Source of the DNA: JACCXG01 sp963785755
GTDB lineage: Bacteria; Acidobacteriota; Vicinamibacteria; Vicinamibacterales; 2-12-FULL-66-21
Direction: 5' to 3'
Assembly: GCA_963785755.1 (NCBI GenBank)
Contig: CAWAXG010000018.1
Coordinates: forward strand, 1-10,185
DNA: 10,185 bases
The notes beneath the pieces are model-generated. The model ran no database searches. It saw only the letters and a program-made list of their open reading frames with translations, and was not told the origin of the DNA. The position numbers and the translations under genes were made by a program. This document shows, one piece after another, positions 5,755 through 10,185 of the stretch. How positions within the stretch are numbered: the first letter of the stretch is position 1; each line of letters opens with the position of its first letter.

Positions 5755-6012
5755 TCCGATGACGCACTTTTGCAAATCGGGGGCGTGCAACCGGCGTTAC
5801 TTGCAGCTGTGGTGCAGCGTTGCGCGCGACGGCGCACATGCGCCTATATGTGACTTATTACGAGTAGCGCTGCGGAAGCGAACGCGCCGCAGGCTCAAAC
5901 CGGGCGCTGCTCAGAAGCGCACCCCACGCAGCAGTCGAAGTGATTTCCGGGCACAACGCCGGCCTCAGGGGTGTGACATTCCCGTTCACAGTGACGTGGT
6001 GAAGCCCCACGG
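5755..6012. other. Intergenic stretch downstream of amidohydrolase gene
   Basis: About 260 bases between the amidohydrolase stop and the promoter of the repeat-protein gene hold no gene that I can support. One imperfect stem, GTGACGTGG (5991-5999) with CCACGGTCAC (6007-6016, one bulged G), spans the amidohydrolase stop codon. It lacks a T-tract, so I do not call it a terminator. Other palindromic patches (such as CACAT...ATGTG near 5836-5852) are too short to interpret. Confidence 0.4.
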
Positions 6013-7764
6013 TCACGCCCGAACCCGCATCCAGCCGTAGCGCGTGTTGCTGGGTTCGATATTCAGGGCGGCGTAGGTCTCCTTCATCTTCGACATGTTG
6101 TCGCCTTTGAGCTGGCCGAATTCGAGCACCGTCTTGAGCTCCGGCGTCATTCGCGATTCGTAATCCTTCGGGACGGGTTTGTACGATCCCGCGTCCACGG
6201 CGCCGATGCCGTACAGCTTCGCAGAGGTGAGGCCGAGGATTTTCCGTTTCGCTCGCTCGGTCAATTCGGGATACCCGTACTTCTGGCGCATGGCTTCCGG
6301 GATCTGGAATCGCCAGAATGCTTCGATCTGCCACTGTGGCGAGCCGTACCAGACCGAATCGGTGCCAAAGACAATCCGATCCTCGCCCATGAACTTCAGG
6401 AGCTGGCCCATGATGTGGGCGGCGATGGTGGGAAAGGTGACGACCGATGACGCCCAGGTGGTGCCAATCTCGGCGTAACAATTCGGCAATCCCTGGACGA
6501 GTTGGGCGTATTCGGTCGTCCAGCTGATATTCGGCACGCCCTCGCGCAGCTGGCCGGCTTTGACCTCCTCCAGCGTGTCCGCCATGAAAAAGTTCGGCTG
6601 AATGCACGAGTGGTAGGAGATGAAGTTCAGCTTCGGCCAATCGCGCGCGGCCTTCGGCAGGTCTCCCGGATGGCCGCGCCGCGGGTCGGGTGGTCCGGGC
6701 GCGAGACCCTTGTGGACGCAGATATTGTTGAAGCCTGGCCTGCGGCTTCCGAGACGCTGGAAATTCTTCTGGATCAATTCGAACGTTGGATAGGCGACTT
6801 CTTCGTCGTCGTGCCGCCATTGGCGCATGAGACTGTTCGGATCGTCGTCGACCTTCGCGGCGTTCGAAATGTTGTAGCCCTTCCAGGAGTCGGGCTCGTT
6901 CCTGTCGATCTGCTCCTGGATCCAGCCGAGGTTGCCCTTGCCGACGTAGAGCAAGCCGTGGCAGAGCATGCGGGTGGAACCGGAGATGTCGTTGACGAAG
7001 TTCCGCGCGGCCGCGGTCTGGGCCGCGGTGAGGATTTCGCTCCGCTGCGCCTCCACGGCATTGCGTGGGGCGCGTGAAGGTTCGCCGGGGACCTGGACCA
7101 GCGACGCCGTCACGTTGCTCAGCAGGCCGATCGTGACCTGGCTGTCGAGATACACGTCCTTGATGAACTGCGTGAGGTGAGCGTAGCCCGCGTCAATCGG
7201 GAGGCCAACGAGCGCAGGGTTCCAGACACTCCAGACTTGCCCGAGCTCGTCGCGCTGCCCCGCCTTGTTGAAGGGATTCGCTGTGACGGTCGGCGCGGAG
7301 GACGGCCCCTGAGCGATGGCTCGCAACCCGGCGGGAGATCGCATGCTCCCGCGAACGAAATGCAATTGATCGTCGAAGACGAACAGATCCTTCGGCGGCG
7401 CCGATTGCGCGAACGCCGCAGGCTCGAACAGCTCGGTGAGGCTGACGTTGAACATGCGTCCGAACACCTCGTTCATCGCGACGAAGGCGGCCGCCATGCC
7501 CCCCGAACTTCCGAGAAACGTCCGGCGGCTGACGCCGAGCCTCTTGCTCGCTTCGTCGGCGAGCTCTTCGATGCGCGTCTCGACCCGCCGTTGCTGGTCC
7601 GTTTGCGGAACGGGCATGTACTCACCGTTTGAAATCATGCGGGTGGGAACGGGCGAGCGCAGCGGCTCCGCCACATCCGCGCGTTCGCACTTCGCGACCT
7701 GCTCGTCGTCGAGCAACCCGTGATCTTCCTCCCACACGCGGCCGGATTCATCCCATTGAGTCAT
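6013..7764 (-). CDS. Tat-exported amidohydrolase-family metal-dependent hydrolase
   Basis: The 583-residue product starts at ATG 7762-7764, which has GGAG eight bases upstream. An in-frame GTG at 7791 lacks a ribosome binding site. An unusually long 78-residue leader precedes a twin-arginine motif, SRRTFLG (79-85), with a hydrophobic stretch and a likely cleavage site AFA-QS (after 119), so the enzyme is exported folded. The rest fits the amidohydrolase TIM barrel (Amidohydro_2 type): DDQLH (131-135), His in CVHKG (351), His in SYHS (385) and Asp in FGTDS (469). These are plausible metal ligands. The usual D-x-H-x-H start is D-x-Q-x-H, so the first His is Gln, probably a subfamily trait. A C-terminal helix around LTERAKRKILGLTSAKLYGI is typical of the family. 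It hydrolyses C-N or decarboxylates in characterised relatives; the substrate here is unknown. It follows the acylase gene by 33 bp, probably in one transcript. Confidence 0.88.
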   Translation of the reverse strand: MTQWDESGRVWEEDHGLLDDEQVAKCERADVAEPLRSPVPTRMISNGEYMPVPQTDQQRRVETRIEELADEASKRLGVSRRTFLGSSGGMAAAFVAMNEVFGRMFNVSLTELFEPAAFAQSAPPKDLFVFDDQLHFVRGSMRSPAGLRAIAQGPSSAPTVTANPFNKAGQRDELGQVWSVWNPALVGLPIDAGYAHLTQFIKDVYLDSQVTIGLLSNVTASLVQVPGEPSRAPRNAVEAQRSEILTAAQTAAARNFVNDISGSTRMLCHGLLYVGKGNLGWIQEQIDRNEPDSWKGYNISNAAKVDDDPNSLMRQWRHDDEEVAYPTFELIQKNFQRLGSRRPGFNNICVHKGLAPGPPDPRRGHPGDLPKAARDWPKLNFISYHSCIQPNFFMADTLEEVKAGQLREGVPNISWTTEYAQLVQGLPNCYAEIGTTWASSVVTFPTIAAHIMGQLLKFMGEDRIVFGTDSVWYGSPQWQIEAFWRFQIPEAMRQKYGYPELTERAKRKILGLTSAKLYGIGAVDAGSYKPVPKDYESRMTPELKTVLEFGQLKGDNMSKMKETYAALNIEPSNTRYGWMRVRA

Positions 7765-7797
7765 CGGTTGATCTCCGCTCTGAGGCACCACGAACGA

Positions 7798-10173
7798 TTA
7801 CTTCGCGGGAACAAGCGTGAGCCGGTGCGCGGCGGCTTCCTCGACCGACGCCCGCCGGTATCGGAGCGGAAAGTATTGCCCCTTCGCCCATTGCTCCCGG
7901 AGATTTCCGTAGAACGGGCTCCCCGGTTGTCCTGATTGCCCCGGCGTGTTCGTGGCCCGCGAGTTGTCGAGATCCGCGAAGTCGATCACGTGACGATAGG
8001 TGGCGCCGATCGCCGCGACGGTTTCCCCGCCGCCGTCCCGCTCGATCCCAGGCAGGTCGTACGCCTTCAGCAGAGGGTGAGGGAACTCGCTGCGGTTCAG
8101 CCGTCCCCACCGCCATTGCTGCCGGTCGGGTCCCAGTGATTTCCGCAGCATCTGCACCGCTCTCTCCAGCGCCGTTCGCGCCGCGGTAAGGCGAGCTTTC
8201 GTCTGGTCAGCCGCACCGATACGAAGTGCCGACGAACCGACACCCCCCTTGGCCAGCCACCCCTCCAGCTGCGGCGCCTCCTCGTCGAGGTTGCGGCGCC
8301 AGTGGTTGTGCAGCGACGCTGCGACGCTGTCGGTGACGTAGCGGCCATCCCATTCGAGGATGGTCTGCCGCGCCCACTCCACGTCCGCAACATCCGAGGT
8401 CCACCCGCGCAACAGCGGTTTCTCCGCCTCGACATAGGGCCACGAGGTGTCGTACTGGAAGCGTTCGAAGTCGTTCGCTCGCAGTCCCGTGGCGTTTCCG
8501 AGCAACTGGTTCAGGCGATCGAAACGGCTGTAGGGCGCGCGTTTGAAGAAGAGCGGCGGAGAGTAACCCGCAGGATGGATGTTGTGGTTGGCTGTCGCAA
8601 TCCATCCCCGTTCCGGGTTGTACTCGAAGGGCAAATCGTCCCTGAAGCCGTTCCAGGTGTACTCGCCCGTCCCCGGGACCGGCAACCGGCCGTCCCAGCC
8701 GCCCGCACGCCTGGGAGTGAGCGCCGAGGCATGCCATCCGATGTTACCGTCCACGTCGCCACAGATCATGTTCTCCGAGGGGGCGAGGTAGTACTGCTGG
8801 TTCTGGAGGAACTCGCGGCATGTGGGCGTCAGCGTCGCCTGGTTCAAGCGAAGTGCGCCGAGATACTCCGCCGTGCCCCGTTCCTGCAGGGTGGATCGCA
8901 ACGCGTACGCCCGGTGGCGCACGCGGTCTTCGAAGAAGATGGGGCCGTGCCGGCTGTACTTCCGCTGAATCCTGCGCGGGGTTTCGCCGCGGACCTGGAT
9001 CGTGTCCTCGACGACGTGCAGCGGATACCACTGACCCTGCCACTTCGCCTGGTTCGGGTTCTCAGGGTTCAACTCCTCCACGAACACATCGTCGTAGTCC
9101 GTTCCGACGATCGTGAGGCCCCACCCCACGCGCCCGTTGTGTCCGATGGCCACACCGGGGATGGCGGGCTCGGTGGCGCCGATGACATCCCATCCGGGGG
9201 CGTTCAGGTGGACGATGTAACGGAGCGATGGATTCGTGACCTGCCGATGCGGGTCGTTGGCGAGGATGACTGCGCCGCTGGCCGTTCGCTGCCCGCTCAC
9301 GACCCAGTTGTTGCTCCCCGGGGAGTGTTCCGGCGTTCCGAAGTCGAGCGAAGCCTGCGCACCTGAAGCACCGCGGAAGGGCTGCAGCAACGGTGGTCGC
9401 GGGAACGGCACCACGGGGAGTGTGCCGCCCAAGGCGTCCAGCACATCCTCCGAGAAAATAGACATGTCGAGCCCGCGCGCAAGCGGGACCTCGATGAACG
9501 GATCCGGCCTGCTCCGTCGCGTCGCTTCCGCCGGTCCCAGGCGCGCGACGGTCAGTGCAAACCTGATCTCCGAGCGTGCGCTGGCGAGCGACCGTGCAGG
9601 CACCCGCAGCACGACATCGTTCACCGTCCAGCGTGCCGGGGTGATGCCCGTCAGCTTGAACTCCACGGGCAGGTTGTCGCGGTGCCCCTCGATGTACGCG
9701 TTCACACCGTTTGCAAACGCGGTGAAGATCTGGCGCGCATGCGGGTGGTAGCTGGTGAACTCGGTGTCGTCCCAGGGGCCTTGATACTGAATCAACCTGA
9801 GGAGGCGATCGTGCTCGACAGCTTGCGAGCCGACGATCTCGGCCAGGCGCCCGCCGTTGTAGCGCCGCCACAGCTCCATCTGCCACAAACGGTCCTGGGC
9901 CTGCACGTAGCCCTGCGCGAAAAACAGGTCGTCGGTGTTCCTGGCGTAGATGTGGGGGACGCCCCAACGATCGCGGATGACTTCGACCGTGTCGCGAAGC
10001 CCAGTAATCACGAGCTTCCCATCGATCTGGCTCAACGACGTTTTCGCCAGCTCGACGAAGCGCGCGTCCGCCGTTGTCTGGGCAGGCGCCACAATTCGCG
10101 CGAACAGCCCGACCGCCGCGGTGAGCAGCAGCGCCACCCACCACAGCGGGTGCCATCGCAGGCCGTTGCGCAT
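7798..10173 (-). CDS. Penicillin-acylase family Ntn-hydrolase (amide acylase), exported
   Basis: The 791-residue product starts at ATG 10171-10173, with AGGAG about seven bases upstream. These enzymes mature by self-cleavage into two chains and cut amides such as beta-lactams or N-acyl-homoserine lactones. A hydrophobic N-terminus (residues 10-30) serves as signal or anchor for the periplasm. The alpha-chain shows RDRWGVPHIYARNTDDLFFA (67-86) and GYVQAQDRLWQMELWRRYNG (88-107). The nucleophile is Ser287 in SPGSNNW, with cleavage between Gly286 and Ser287. LANDPHR (304-310), NGRVGWGLT (346-354) and TANHN (527-531) follow. Asn529 is beta-chain residue 243, close to the oxyanion-hole Asn241 of Escherichia coli penicillin G acylase. 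Arg550 or Arg553 may correspond to the substrate-binding Arg263. All key residues are present, so it should be active. The substrate cannot be told from sequence. Only 12 bases upstream are visible, so the promoter is not seen. Confidence 0.93.
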   Translation of the reverse strand: MRNGLRWHPLWWVALLLTAAVGLFARIVAPAQTTADARFVELAKTSLSQIDGKLVITGLRDTVEVIRDRWGVPHIYARNTDDLFFAQGYVQAQDRLWQMELWRRYNGGRLAEIVGSQAVEHDRLLRLIQYQGPWDDTEFTSYHPHARQIFTAFANGVNAYIEGHRDNLPVEFKLTGITPARWTVNDVVLRVPARSLASARSEIRFALTVARLGPAEATRRSRPDPFIEVPLARGLDMSIFSEDVLDALGGTLPVVPFPRPPLLQPFRGASGAQASLDFGTPEHSPGSNNWVVSGQRTASGAVILANDPHRQVTNPSLRYIVHLNAPGWDVIGATEPAIPGVAIGHNGRVGWGLTIVGTDYDDVFVEELNPENPNQAKWQGQWYPLHVVEDTIQVRGETPRRIQRKYSRHGPIFFEDRVRHRAYALRSTLQERGTAEYLGALRLNQATLTPTCREFLQNQQYYLAPSENMICGDVDGNIGWHASALTPRRAGGWDGRLPVPGTGEYTWNGFRDDLPFEYNPERGWIATANHNIHPAGYSPPLFFKRAPYSRFDRLNQLLGNATGLRANDFERFQYDTSWPYVEAEKPLLRGWTSDVADVEWARQTILEWDGRYVTDSVAASLHNHWRRNLDEEAPQLEGWLAKGGVGSSALRIGAADQTKARLTAARTALERAVQMLRKSLGPDRQQWRWGRLNRSEFPHPLLKAYDLPGIERDGGGETVAAIGATYRHVIDFADLDNSRATNTPGQSGQPGSPFYGNLREQWAKGQYFPLRYRRASVEEAAAHRLTLVPAK

Positions 10174-10185
10174 GACGTCTCCTCG

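Noticed and set aside
5991..6016. Intrinsic terminator of the amidohydrolase gene
   Set aside because: The stem has a bulge, includes the stop codon, and is not followed by a T-tract on the minus strand.
5858..6820. 320-codon minus-strand frame overlapping the amidohydrolase
   Set aside because: Same strand but shifted frame within the conserved amidohydrolase barrel. Composition is Arg-rich and there is no domain signal.
8302..9366. 354-codon plus-strand frame antisense to the acylase
   Set aside because: It covers the catalytic core of the penicillin-acylase gene in antisense. No ribosome binding site or recognisable domain.

Overview
The window is GC-rich double-stranded bacterial DNA. 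It reads as two different halves. The left half (about 1-4100) is accessory and decaying, and the right half (about 5100-10185) carries intact housekeeping-style genes. The mixture includes a large Tat-dependent amidohydrolase, a penicillin-acylase family Ntn hydrolase, a small Lys/Ala/Arg-rich basic protein and an NtrC-type regulator remnant. This would suit a soil or environmental bacterium such as an Acidobacteriota or a deltaproteobacterium-like lineage. That is inference from gene style only; no marker gene is present.

Positions 1 to about 2872 are an IS21-family insertion sequence. It has five ~22-23 bp iterated GTGATCAC-containing repeats at the left and three inverted copies at the right. 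Between them are istA (DDE transposase, broken by one extra G near 384-385), istB (intact AAA+ helper ATPase, overlapping istA by 11 bp) and a ~300 bp hairpin-rich 3' tail. The extreme left terminus lies just outside the window. Immediately to the right is an FRG-domain gene (2985-3854). Its natural C-terminus appears to continue in the -1 frame to 3982. Next is a 5' remnant of a sigma-54 activator (minus strand, 4060-4398) that is cut off exactly where the Walker A motif should begin.

Divergent from that remnant is a small basic, histone-H1-like gene (4536-4962). Its N-terminal and C-terminal halves lie in different frames. Beyond a pair of overlapping hairpins comes a convergent minus-strand gene for a secreted protein made of three ~57-residue repeats (5112-5687), with a good sigma-70-type promoter.

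The right end is a two-gene minus-strand unit: an exported penicillin-acylase family enzyme (7798-10173), followed 33 bp later by a Tat-signal amidohydrolase (6013-7764). Both are predicted to act outside the cytoplasm. They are probably co-transcribed and may act on the same amide-containing compounds, but the substrate cannot be read from sequence.

I do not see a convincing undescribed multi-gene system. The most useful observations are three independent apparent single-base frame disruptions clustered in the left half, the rebuilt FRG C-terminus, the truncated sigma-54 activator junction, the triplicated secreted protein, and the acylase/amidohydrolase pair.
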